Origin: Kineosporia mesophila
GTDB lineage: Bacteria; Actinomycetota; Actinomycetes; Actinomycetales; Kineosporiaceae
Direction of reading: 5' to 3'
Length of the DNA stretch: 64,000 nt
NCBI RefSeq assembly: GCF_021129235.1
Contig: NZ_JAJOMA010000024.1
Location: 1 to 64,000 of the forward strand
The translations under genes were made by a program, and so were the position numbers. Position 1 is the stretch's first letter. Each line of letters begins with the position of its first letter. Under the pieces are notes generated by a model. That model was not told where the DNA came from, did not search any database, and saw only the letters and a program-made list of their open reading frames with translations. Below are positions 36,991 through 44,338 of the stretch, piece by piece.

Positions 36991-39006
36991 TCACCGCACG
37001 GTGACGAACACGCCGGGGGAGCGGTAGTTCGCCTGGTCGTAACCGGCTGTCAGATCAGACAAACCACCTACCGACATGGCTGTGACCTCGGCGTGCCGCA
37101 GCTCGACCGGCCTGTCCACCGAACCCCCGCGCTGGAACAGCGGCACGTAGTCGGGGTTGTCCTTGCCGGCCTCCATGACGAAACGCCCCACCGCGAGCGC
37201 CGCGATGATCAGCACCACGAGCAGCACGACCCGCCGCATCGGGGTGCGGGAACCCGAACCACCACGCTGGGGACCGCCGGGCTGCCAGGCCTTGTCGCGG
37301 TTGCCGGGGAAGGCCGGGCCGGGACCGCCGAGCAGCCGGGGGCCGCCCTCGTCCCAGAAGCGCTCGTCCCACTCCTTCGGGTCGCGGCTCTTCGGAGCTC
37401 TGTTCTGGCTGTCCGGGCTACCCGTCTCCGGGTCGTCCCAGGGCCGCACCGCCTTGTTCTGCGTCTCGAACGACCCCCGGCCCCGCGACTCGTCGGCCTC
37501 TTCCGGCCGGGCCCGCTGAACCGGCGCGCCCCAGCCCATCTCGCCGGAGGCGGGCGGGCTCTGCCGGATCTCGCCCGAGGGCGGCTGGTACTCGTCCACC
37601 CCGGGGGTCGCGTACCCGTTGAGGGGCGGCGACGGCTGCACCTGCTGCCAGCCCGGGGCGTCGTCGGTGACGGGAGGCTGCGAGCCGGTCTGGTAGTCCT
37701 CGAAGGACGCCCACTCGGGCTGCTGGAACCCGGCCGGCGCCGTCTGCGGGTACTCCGGGTCCTGGTACGGCGTCGCGTACTCGATCCGGTCCATCCCGTC
37801 GGTCGCGGGACGCTGGTACTCCGCCTGCGGGTACTGATTCTGGCCGTACTCGTTCTGGCCGTACTGACCCGGGTACTGCTCCGGGTGCGCCGCGGGCTGC
37901 TGGGTCGGCTGGGACTCCGACCGCCAGGCCTCTGGCTGCTGGAACTCGGGCTGGGACCCGGACCGGCCGGACTGCCAGGCGGCAGGCTGCGAAACCTCGG
38001 CCTGGGACCCGGACTGCCAGGAGGCGGGCTGCTGGACCTCGGCCTGGGACTCGGGCTGGCCGGACTGCCAGGCGGCGGGCTGTGGAACCTCGGTCTGGGA
38101 CCCGGACTGCCACGAGGCGGCCCGCTGGACCTCGGCCTGGGACTCGGGCTGGCCGGACTGCCAGGCGGCGGGCTGCGGAACCTCGGCCTGGGACCCGGAC
38201 TGCCACGAGGCGGCCCGCTGGAACTCGGGCTGGGACTCGGGCTGGCCGGACTGCCAGGCGGCGGGCTGCTGGACCTCCGGCTGTGATCCCGACTGCTCCG
38301 ACTGCCCTGACTGCCCCGACTGCCAGGCCGCAGGCTGCTGGAACTGGGGCTGGGGTCCCGATTGCCCCGGCTGCGGCGACGACCACGCGGCGGGCTGCTG
38401 CGGCTCGGGATGGCGAACCGTCGGCTGGTCGAACTCGCGCGGCTGCTCCACCACCCTGCGCGGTTCGACCGGCTGAAGCTGCTCGAACTGCCGGGGACGC
38501 TCGGGTGCGCGCACCGTCGGCTCGAACTGCGGCGCCGACGGAACGGGAGACTGCTGCTCCGGAGCCGACTGCACCGGAGCCGATGGGGCCGAGGGCGCCT
38601 GGGGCCGGGGCGAGTCCCACCGCGCGGCCTGCTGCTCGCTCGCGGCCTGCCGGGCACCGCTGAAGAACGCGCTGCCACCGGCGGTCGCCGGGTACGACAC
38701 CGGCGGCTGGTACTCCGTGGCGGTCTGCCGGGTGTCCGCGGCGAAGAGGCTCGAGGAGTCCTCGCCGAACGAGGCCGCGGCACCCGCCCACCGCTGGTGG
38801 GCGTTGTCCCGCGGGCGCTCGCCCTCCGGGGGCTCCCACCCGTCCGCGAGCGGGATCGGCCGGCCGGTGACATCGCGGTACACCGCCGAGGACTGGTCCT
38901 GCGCGGGCGCGCGCGACTCCTCCGGCTCGGCGGAGGCCTCCGCGGAGGACTGCGGTCCGGTCCTGGTGGTCAGGCCCTGCCTGGACCAGTTGTTCTGGGT
39001 GCTCAT
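36991..39006 (-). CDS. Membrane-anchored protein with Q/P/S/W repeat stalk, C-terminally truncated
   Basis: A 671-residue protein whose first 500 residues are disordered and very Gln/Pro/Ser/Trp rich. About ten imperfect repeats of the type QPAAWQSGQPESQAEV occupy residues about 205-365. A single membrane helix (RRVVLLVVLIIAALAVGRFV, about residues 597-616) follows. The short outer part (DNPDYVPLFQRGGSVDRPVE) begins a beta-rich domain that stops at SPGVFVTVR because of a frameshift; the lost tail is still legible downstream. The topology is N-terminal disordered cytoplasmic, C-terminal outside. The start ATG at 39006 overlaps the upstream stop (ATGA). Confidence 0.75.
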   Translation of the reverse strand: MSTQNNWSRQGLTTRTGPQSSAEASAEPEESRAPAQDQSSAVYRDVTGRPIPLADGWEPPEGERPRDNAHQRWAGAAASFGEDSSSLFAADTRQTATEYQPPVSYPATAGGSAFFSGARQAASEQQAARWDSPRPQAPSAPSAPVQSAPEQQSPVPSAPQFEPTVRAPERPRQFEQLQPVEPRRVVEQPREFDQPTVRHPEPQQPAAWSSPQPGQSGPQPQFQQPAAWQSGQSGQSEQSGSQPEVQQPAAWQSGQPESQPEFQRAASWQSGSQAEVPQPAAWQSGQPESQAEVQRAASWQSGSQTEVPQPAAWQSGQPESQAEVQQPASWQSGSQAEVSQPAAWQSGRSGSQPEFQQPEAWRSESQPTQQPAAHPEQYPGQYGQNEYGQNQYPQAEYQRPATDGMDRIEYATPYQDPEYPQTAPAGFQQPEWASFEDYQTGSQPPVTDDAPGWQQVQPSPPLNGYATPGVDEYQPPSGEIRQSPPASGEMGWGAPVQRARPEEADESRGRGSFETQNKAVRPWDDPETGSPDSQNRAPKSRDPKEWDERFWDEGGPRLLGGPGPAFPGNRDKAWQPGGPQRGGSGSRTPMRRVVLLVVLIIAALAVGRFVMEAGKDNPDYVPLFQRGGSVDRPVELRHAEVTAMSVGGLSDLTAGYDQANYRSPGVFVTVR
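37918..38390 (-). repeat. Tandem coding repeats in the Q/P/S/W stalk
   Basis: About ten units of 36-57 bp recur within the minus-strand gene, each containing variants of TGGCAGTCCGGCCAGCC. They encode (A/P)AxWQSGxxESQxEVxQ. Interior units are nearly identical, with scattered single-base changes, suggesting recent expansion or gene conversion. It is not a CRISPR array because there are no unique spacers and the reading frame is kept. Confidence 0.75.
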
Positions 39007-39824
39007 CCGGCGGCCCTCGTATCGGTCACCGTGAAGCTTCCGGCGTTCGTGGTGTCGGTCCCCGCGTCAGTCAAGGTTTCTGTTTCCGTATCAGTCGGTG
39101 GGTCGGTCGTGCCCGCCGAATCGTTGCCCGCGACTTTCGCGGGCTGCACCGTGAGTGCCGACTCGGCGATCACTGCCGGGTCGAGCCACATCTCGGTCTG
39201 GTCAAGGGAGTTCACGCGCAGGGTGTGCCGGACGAGCTGGACCGTCACCTCGTCGGCGGCCCGGGCGGAACCGCGCTGCTCGTACAGGAAGGCCGCCTCG
39301 TAGGTCAGACCCGGCTGCAGCGGGTTCAGGGTGCTGCTGTCGGCGTGGTGAAGCAGCTGATCGGCGCCGTGCCGATCGGTGCGGTCGTCGTCGTCCGCCG
39401 TGGTCAGGTCGAACTCCGGGCCACTGACCAGACCGTCGACGCCGTTCACGGTGACAGCCTCCTGGGTGTAGAGGGGAGCCAGGCTCTTGTCGCTCGTGTT
39501 CTCGACGATCGCCGGCCGGCAACTCACATTCTCCATGGTCGGGACCCCGGGAAGTTCGTCCGCCCACACCAGACGCTTGATCGTGATGTCGAGAGGGTCC
39601 GCCGTCATCGTGGTGCCGACCTTGATCGCGGTCGCTCGGTCACTGCCGTCCGCCTCTTCCAGTCCGCCGAACGCCGCGGTCACGCCGAGGATCACAGCAG
39701 TGACACCGACGCCGAAGTTCCGCAGGGGCTGCTCGAGCAGGCGCTCGGCGACCCCACTGCGTTCGGCCGACGGTTCCTCGGGGGGAACGGATGGTAGTGA
39801 CATCGGGACGGATTCTAGGGACAT
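39003..39824 (-). CDS. Membrane-anchored extracytoplasmic protein, partner of the repeat-stalk gene
   Basis: A 273-residue protein. A short Pro/Ser/Glu-rich cytoplasmic lead is followed by one membrane helix at about 34-52 (FGVGVTAVILGVTAAFGGLE). The outer beta-rich domain (GTTMTADPLDITIKRLVWAD ... CRPAIVENTSDKSLAPLYTQ) ends with a Thr/Asp/Glu-rich tail. The domain resembles in outline the small extracellular domains of DUF4352 type, with a conserved-looking V-x-N-x-S-D-K segment, but family assignment is uncertain. The ATG at 39824 is chosen; one at 39803 is also possible. It overlaps the repeat-stalk gene by four bases, so the two form one operon and probably act together at the envelope. 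Confidence 0.65.
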   Translation of the reverse strand: MSLESVPMSLPSVPPEEPSAERSGVAERLLEQPLRNFGVGVTAVILGVTAAFGGLEEADGSDRATAIKVGTTMTADPLDITIKRLVWADELPGVPTMENVSCRPAIVENTSDKSLAPLYTQEAVTVNGVDGLVSGPEFDLTTADDDDRTDRHGADQLLHHADSSTLNPLQPGLTYEAAFLYEQRGSARAADEVTVQLVRHTLRVNSLDQTEMWLDPAVIAESALTVQPAKVAGNDSAGTTDPPTDTETETLTDAGTDTTNAGSFTVTDTRAAG

Positions 39825-39887
39825 GCCCTTGGTGTGGTGGGTGTTTCTTCTGCTTATGACCGCCCGGAGCAACCTGGTTACGTATTG

Positions 39888-41357
39888 TCAGGCCAGGTGT
39901 GCCGGGAGTTGTGGGAGTGTCAGCTCGCGGATGCTCGAAGGGTTCAGCCCCAGGGTCTTGACGGCTTTCACCAGACTCTCACGGGACTGCCGTTCGTACA
40001 GCGCCTCCCCGGAATGCACCGGCCGGTCCAGGGCTCGCGAGATCCAGGCGGCGTCGCGTACGGTACCGGCCTGCTCCGCGTCGATCGTTCCCGCGCCCGT
40101 CAGGTTCGAGCTGAAGATGCCTGCGGCAGAGCGGGGCAGGAAGTCCTCGTAGACGATCGGCGTCGCGATCAGTGCCCCCGATCGCACCAGGTCAAGAGCC
40201 GAAATTGCGGTCCCCTCAACCCTCCGGGCCCGGGGGGTGCCCCCAGCCTGAACGCTTGCGTCCACGGGGTTGCCGGGAGCGAAGCGGAAGTACCCCAGAT
40301 CCTGGGCGAGCAGGCTCTCCTCGGTCGCGGGCATCCCTGCCCGCCAGACGCTCTCGGTGACCTGAGCGCGTTCACCGTGATGTTCGTCCCTCATTTTCTG
40401 GTGGATCTGCGTGTCGAAACTCTCGATCAGATCCCGTCCGGCGGGGGTCAGGGCGATCGCCCGCTGCTCCACCTCGCCGAAACGCACCCGCAGAGTGCCG
40501 GCTCGCACCGAACCGTCTTCGAAACGCATCGGCCGGGCCTCGTCGAGCGCCCGGAACGAGGTCTGGCGCAGGAGGACGTCCGGGCCGCCCCAGCGCGGCG
40601 GGCCCTGGATCGACGGGATCATGGTGACGCCCAGGGTGGTCATCCGGCGGTAGAGCTCGTCGATGTCGAGCACCCGCGGTGTGAGGTGATTGACATGGGT
40701 GGTGGTGACGCCGCCGATGTCCGCGGCCACGCTCGAGACCCGCTCCAGGCGGCGGTACCAGGCGACCTCGACCGGCTCGGGGGAGAGCTCGAAGGCCGAG
40801 GCCGCCAGCTTCAGGAACCGCTCGGCCTGCTCGGTGGGCAACTCGCCCTCGGTGGCCAGGGCGTCGGCCAGCGGCATCAGCTCCGGCGGGAACAGCTGCC
40901 GCCGGGCCAGGAACGCCGTCAGCTCCTGCTGGAGCCCGGGGTCGAAGAACCGCGGGTCGTCGGGCACCAGCACCGATGTGAACACCCGGAACGGGTTGAA
41001 CTCCAGCTCGTCCGGATCGATCGGGCGGAAGGCCGTGGAGACCACCGGCACCGGGTCGGGCGCGGCCTCGCGCAGGTCGTAGAAACCGACGGGATACATG
41101 CCCATCGCTGCGAAGATGCGCCCCACCTGATGGAGCTCGTCCGGCGTGCCGACCCGGATCGCCCCGTGCCGTTCGGCCGTGACCCGTTCCACACCGCCCA
41201 GCTTCAGCGCACCCGCCCCCCGCGCGGCAATCACGTCGCGGTTGACCTGCTGCGACACCTCGACCAGCGTGGCGTAGAGCGGCACCTCCTCGCCGTAGAT
41301 CCGGGCCAGCCGGATCGCGAAGGCGGCTCGTACCTGGGCCGAGGTCATCGTGCGCAT
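39888..41357 (-). CDS. hglS: 2-oxoadipate dioxygenase/decarboxylase (HglS/YdcJ family, DUF1338)
   Basis: A 489-residue member of the VOC-fold family that converts 2-oxoadipate to D-2-hydroxyglutarate with O2 and Fe(II) in lysine catabolism. The start RAAFAIRLARIYGEEVPLYA is typical. The metal-binding His lies in a THVNHLTPRVLDID-like motif and a second in the N-terminal half (ERHGAIRVGTPDEL). The arginine for the substrate carboxylate would lie in FNPFRVFTSVLVPDD. The start is the ATG at 41357; an upstream ATG adds seven residues. It follows the semialdehyde dehydrogenase gene by 36 bp on the same strand, consistent with one degradative pathway. Confidence 0.85.
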   Translation of the reverse strand: MRTMTSAQVRAAFAIRLARIYGEEVPLYATLVEVSQQVNRDVIAARGAGALKLGGVERVTAERHGAIRVGTPDELHQVGRIFAAMGMYPVGFYDLREAAPDPVPVVSTAFRPIDPDELEFNPFRVFTSVLVPDDPRFFDPGLQQELTAFLARRQLFPPELMPLADALATEGELPTEQAERFLKLAASAFELSPEPVEVAWYRRLERVSSVAADIGGVTTTHVNHLTPRVLDIDELYRRMTTLGVTMIPSIQGPPRWGGPDVLLRQTSFRALDEARPMRFEDGSVRAGTLRVRFGEVEQRAIALTPAGRDLIESFDTQIHQKMRDEHHGERAQVTESVWRAGMPATEESLLAQDLGYFRFAPGNPVDASVQAGGTPRARRVEGTAISALDLVRSGALIATPIVYEDFLPRSAAGIFSSNLTGAGTIDAEQAGTVRDAAWISRALDRPVHSGEALYERQSRESLVKAVKTLGLNPSSIRELTLPQLPAHLA

Positions 41358-41393
41358 GCCGGTCCTCTCATAGTTCAACCTTCAACGAAATCA

Positions 41394-42926
41394 TTAGACG
41401 CTGAAGTCCACCCCCTGCGCCAGCGGCAGTTCGCCCGAGTAGTTGACGGTGTTGGTGGCTCGCCGCATGTAGGCCCGCCAGGCGTCCGAGCCCGACTCCC
41501 GCCCACCGCCGGTCTCCTTCTCGCCGCCGAACGCCCCACCGATCTCCGCCCCCGACGTGCCGATGTTCACGTTGACGATGCCGCAGTCCGAGCCCTCGGC
41601 CGAGGTGAACAGCTCGGCCTCGGCCACCTCGCGGGTGAATACTGACGACGAGAGACCCTGCGGCACGGCGTTGTTCATCGCGATCGCGTCGGCGAAGTCG
41701 TCGTAGGGCAGCAGGTAGAGGATGGGCGCGAAGGTCTCGGCGTACACGATCGGGGTCTGCTCCGGCAGGCGCACCAGCGCCGGACGCCGGTAATGGGCTT
41801 CCGGGGCCTGGTTCTCGAGTTCCCGGGTGCCGCCGGCAATCACTGTTCCACCCTGTTCCTGGGCTTCCTGAAGGGCTTTCGACATGGCGGAGCTTGAGGA
41901 CGCGTCGATCAGCGGGCCGACCAGGGTCCCGTCGGTCGTCGGGTCGCCGACCCGAAGCCGTTCGTAGACCGCCGCCAGCCGGTCCGTGAGCTCGTCGATG
42001 ATGCTGTGGTGAGCGATCACCCGGCGCATCGTGGTGCAGCGCTGCCCGGCGGTACCGGCGGCGGAGAAGACGATTCCGCGCACGGCCAGGTCGAGATCGG
42101 CCGAGGGAGTGATCACCGCGGCGTTGTTGCCGCCCAGTTCCAGCAGGCTGCGCCCGAACCGCTGGGCCACCCGCGGCCCCACCTCGCGGCCCATCCGGGT
42201 CGAGCCGGTGGCGCTGACCAGGGCGACGTCGGGATGCCCGGCCAGCTGCTCACCGAGCTCACCGTCGCCGAGCACCAGCTGGGCGACGTATTCCGGATGG
42301 CCGTGCTCCACCAGGGCCTGGCGCAGCAACGCATTCGCGGCCAGCGCGGTGAACGGCGTCTTCTCGGAGGGCTTCCAGATCACCGTGTCACCACAGACCA
42401 GGGCCAGCGCGGTGTTCCACGACCAGACCGCCACCGGGAAGTTGAACGCGCTGATCACCCCGACCACGCCCAGCGGGTGCCAGGTCTCGCTCAGCCGGTG
42501 CCCGGGTCGCTCCGAGGTCATGGTGTGCCCGTACAGCTGCCGCGACAGGCCCACCGCGAAGTCGCAGACATCAATCATCTCCTGCACCTCGCCGAGCGCC
42601 TCCGAAGTGATCTTGCCTGCCTCCAGGCTCACCAGCGTGGCCAGATCGCTCTTGTGCCCGGTCAGCAACGCGCCGAGCCGCTTGACCACGGCACCCCGCG
42701 CCGGCGCCGGAACCCGCCGCCACTCAAGGAAAGCCGCCCGCGAACGGGCAACGGCGTCCTCAATTTCGGGGCTCCATTCCACCCCACCCATCGGCAACCC
42801 GTTGACCGGCGAGAACACCGGCCGCGACCCACTGAGCGCGCCAGGCTGCACCCCGCAGCGCTCGGCCGCGGTGCGGGCCCGCAGGGTCAGAACCTCGGCT
42901 CCGGGAATGCTTGCGCTGGTAGCCAT
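41394..42926 (-). CDS. amaB: L-aminoadipate-6-semialdehyde dehydrogenase (ALDH7 family)
   Basis: A 510-residue NAD(P)-dependent aldehyde dehydrogenase of the antiquitin/ALDH7 branch. It has PLGVVGVISAFNFPVAVWSW, KPSEKTPFTALAANALL, the catalytic Glu in LLELGGNNAAV and the catalytic Cys in AAGTAGQRCTTMRRV. The C-terminal FGGEKETGGGRESGSDAWRA is characteristic of ALDH7. In lysine and pipecolate degradation it oxidises aminoadipate semialdehyde (in equilibrium with piperideine-6-carboxylate) to 2-aminoadipate. It sits between the FAD oxidase gene and hglS, which supports this assignment. The start is the ATG at 42926. Confidence 0.85.
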   Translation of the reverse strand: MATSASIPGAEVLTLRARTAAERCGVQPGALSGSRPVFSPVNGLPMGGVEWSPEIEDAVARSRAAFLEWRRVPAPARGAVVKRLGALLTGHKSDLATLVSLEAGKITSEALGEVQEMIDVCDFAVGLSRQLYGHTMTSERPGHRLSETWHPLGVVGVISAFNFPVAVWSWNTALALVCGDTVIWKPSEKTPFTALAANALLRQALVEHGHPEYVAQLVLGDGELGEQLAGHPDVALVSATGSTRMGREVGPRVAQRFGRSLLELGGNNAAVITPSADLDLAVRGIVFSAAGTAGQRCTTMRRVIAHHSIIDELTDRLAAVYERLRVGDPTTDGTLVGPLIDASSSSAMSKALQEAQEQGGTVIAGGTRELENQAPEAHYRRPALVRLPEQTPIVYAETFAPILYLLPYDDFADAIAMNNAVPQGLSSSVFTREVAEAELFTSAEGSDCGIVNVNIGTSGAEIGGAFGGEKETGGGRESGSDAWRAYMRRATNTVNYSGELPLAQGVDFSV

Positions 42927-42960
42927 GTCGCTCTCCCTCGGTCGTCTACGTACCTACCTA

Positions 42961-43003
42961 CTTCGTTCGTGGTCAGGCAAAATGTCCCCGGAGTTCTAGA
43001 ACT
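42961..43003 (+). repeat. Dispersed 43-bp repeat, copy 2
   Basis: Begins CTTCGTTCGTGGTCAGGCAA and ends GTTCTAGAACT, matching 20421-20463 at 37 of 43 bases. It fills most of the gap between the FAD oxidase stop (43006) and the dehydrogenase start (42926). It includes the same 10-bp palindrome GTTCTAGAAC. Confidence 0.65.
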
Positions 43004-43005
43004 CC

Positions 43006-44187
43006 TCAGATCACGTTGTGCTCGGGGCGTAGTCGCTCATTCGTGAAACGCTCTGCCGAAAGGCCACTCACGTCAATGGACGGGGTCACGCCGAGGTAGA
43101 GGTCGCGCATCACCTCACCCGCCGCCGGGCCCATCAGGAAGCCGTGCCCGGAGAAACCGGTGCAGTAGAGAAAGCGGGACAGGCCGGGAGCCTCACCGAT
43201 CAGGGCGTTGTGGTCGGGCGTCATCTCGTAGAGCCCGGCCCAGCCCCGCCGGATGCCCACCGATCCCAGGCCGGGCACCCGCGCGGCCATCGCCGAGGCC
43301 AGGTCGTCGAGCCAGTCCTGCGTCGGGCTCTGGTCGAAGCCCCAGGTGTCCTCCTTCTCCGTGCCGCCGAGCAGCAGCCCGGGCCCCTCCCGGTGGAAGT
43401 AGAACGAGGTGCCGAAGTCGATGGTGAAGGGAAGATCCGGCGGAAGGCCGGCAATCGCGGTGGTGACGGCGATCTGGCGGCGCAGCGGACGCACCGGCAG
43501 GTCCACGCCGGCCCAGTCGGCGATGCGGCCCGACCAGGCTCCGGCGGCACAGATCACGGTGTTCGTGCGGATCCGCCCGGCCGGGCTGAGCACGGCCTGG
43601 ATCTCGCCGTCCTCGGTGAAGATCCCCGTCGCCGGTGTGCCGGTGAGGATCGTGACGCCGAGTTTCCGGGCCGCGCCGGTGTATCCGGCCACAACCGACT
43701 CCGGCGTGCAGTGCCCGGCGTCGGGGGAGAAGAGCGCACCCCGCAGGCCTTCGGTGCTGATCGGAGGGGAGAGGCGCCGGGCCTCCTCGACGTCGATCAT
43801 CCGGCTGGGCACGCCGAGCGCGTTCTGCAGTTCCAGCCCGGCCTCGAACGCGGCCAGGTCGGCCTCGTTGTCGAGAAGGAAGAGGTAGCCGCTGATGTCG
43901 AGGTCGATGTCCCGGCCGAAGTCCTGCCCGAACCGCCGCAGGGTCTCCAGCCCCCGTAGCCCGAGCCGGATGTTGACCTCGTCGGAGAACAGGGCCCGCA
44001 CCCCGCCGGCCGCCTTGCCGGTGGAACCGCTGCCCAGCTGACCGCTCTCGAGCAGAACCACGTTCTCCACCCCGGCCGCGGCGAGGTGATAGGCCGTGCT
44101 CAGCCCCATCACCCCGCCCCCGATCACGACCACATCGGCCTGGGCGGGGGGAACGGGACGCGGCGCGCGGGACGTCGTGGTGGCCAT
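43006..44187 (-). CDS. FAD-dependent amine oxidoreductase (DAO family), possible pipecolate/amino acid oxidase
   Basis: A 393-residue flavoprotein. The Rossmann motif is VVVIGGGVMGLSTAYHLA, followed by LLESGQLGSGSTGKAAGG, GRIRTNTVICAAGAWSGRIA for the second FAD contact, and a C-terminal FSGHGFLMGPAAGEVM. It resembles the sarcosine/proline/pipecolate oxidase family. Location next to amaB and hglS suggests L-pipecolate oxidase (AmaA-like), feeding piperideine-6-carboxylate to the dehydrogenase. The substrate is inferred from context only. The ATG at 44187 is preferred over one 36 bases upstream. Confidence 0.75.
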   Translation of the reverse strand: MATTTSRAPRPVPPAQADVVVIGGGVMGLSTAYHLAAAGVENVVLLESGQLGSGSTGKAAGGVRALFSDEVNIRLGLRGLETLRRFGQDFGRDIDLDISGYLFLLDNEADLAAFEAGLELQNALGVPSRMIDVEEARRLSPPISTEGLRGALFSPDAGHCTPESVVAGYTGAARKLGVTILTGTPATGIFTEDGEIQAVLSPAGRIRTNTVICAAGAWSGRIADWAGVDLPVRPLRRQIAVTTAIAGLPPDLPFTIDFGTSFYFHREGPGLLLGGTEKEDTWGFDQSPTQDWLDDLASAMAARVPGLGSVGIRRGWAGLYEMTPDHNALIGEAPGLSRFLYCTGFSGHGFLMGPAAGEVMRDLYLGVTPSIDVSGLSAERFTNERLRPEHNVI

Positions 44188-44338
44188 GCGCAATGGTACG
44201 AAAAGCGTCAATGGGTGCTTCACTCTGCGTGGCCCGGGCCTGATCCGACCGGGTGAGTCGCCCGCGAGCGCTCAGGCCCGCCCCGCCCGCCCCCGATTCC
44301 TCACGGAACGACGACGACAGGGAATCCAGGGGGATGCG

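Noticed and set aside
37918-38390. Possible CRISPR array
   Set aside because: The repeats are adjacent coding units with an intact frame and no unique spacers, and no cas genes are near.
39834-41645. 603-codon plus-strand frame
   Set aside because: It is opposite the HglS and dehydrogenase genes, whose motifs are intact; no recognisable protein.
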